Positions 63,594 through 64,000 of a stretch of DNA of 64,000 nucleotides are shown one piece after another. Numbering within the stretch: the stretch's first letter is position 1; the number at the start of each line of letters is the position of its first letter. This DNA comes from Nostoc sp. NMS7. GTDB lineage: Bacteria; Cyanobacteriota; Cyanobacteriia; Cyanobacteriales; Nostocaceae. The position numbers were made by a program, and so were the translations under genes. Below the pieces are notes generated by a model. It did no database searches and was not told where the DNA came from. It saw only the letters and a program-made list of their open reading frames with translations. The stretch is taken from the NCBI RefSeq assembly GCF_017115085.1, contig NZ_JABXKJ010000215.1, positions 25,097 through 89,096 on the forward strand. The letters are read 5' to 3'.

Positions 63594-64000
63594 ACTGTTT
63601 ACCCTGTTTCGATGCTTACTTACTTGATATTTACAGTATGCCCATTATTGTTGAATATCTAACAAAAGCCTCATAAAACCACCAAATGGGCCTATGGCAA
63701 GCCTTTAGGTACGCTAATTTTGGTTAAGTTCGAGGTTCTGGTAGAAATACATAACGGCTACACAAACGTATGCATAGCCTTTTCGCAGGGAAGTTCGCGT
63801 AGGTGGACTTACGTATAGATCCCGTGGTTAAGGCTTTGTATGTGAGCCAGTGATTTCCAATCTAAGGACAATTTGCCAAAGTCAGATGCTTCCAAATAAC
63901 CTCTGCTTCTGTCGGGAAATTGCAGTTACTTGATAAATTAAAAGTGTATCCGCTCAATAAGTTGCGGTAAGCAAAAATTATTAGCGATTGTTGAATCAAT

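Noticed and set aside
63600-64000. Gene at the right edge
   Set aside because: No ORF or recognisable RNA supported.

Overview
The window is filamentous-cyanobacterial chromosome (Nostoc/Anabaena-like: abundant GCGATCGC HIP1 octamers and heptamer repeats). It opens inside chlB. Next is an accessory island (~1.2-8.5 kb) with a second, diverged copy of the chlB 3' end, a degraded small gene, a WYL regulator divergent from a DUF5343-like/Swt1-HEPN gene pair, and a CyRepA1-type plasmid replication protein. The middle holds ordinary cyanobacterial genes: M48 peptidase, a Zur-box-linked ZnuA/MntC-like binding protein, a MazEF-like toxin-antitoxin pair, cobH, dapB, a RAYT/IS200-like transposase between inverted repeats, psbP-like, maf, pcyA, GIY-YIG, devBCA-like exporter, Kef-type antiporter, AMIN protein, transketolase-like plus DeoR, ndhN. 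From 41.7 to 60.0 kb is the S10-spc-alpha ribosomal protein super-operon through prfA, including rpmJ, which the ORF track misses. Most longer spacers in it carry heptamer repeats arranged as inverted arms. The right end has an XRE/DUF29 pair and a candidate defence module: a PD-(D/E)XK-like protein and a P-loop NTPase gene interrupted by one in-frame TAA. The best candidates for undescribed biology are the WYL/DUF5343/Swt1-HEPN module and the interrupted P-loop NTPase/nuclease pair. All family calls are from reading translations; no database search was run.
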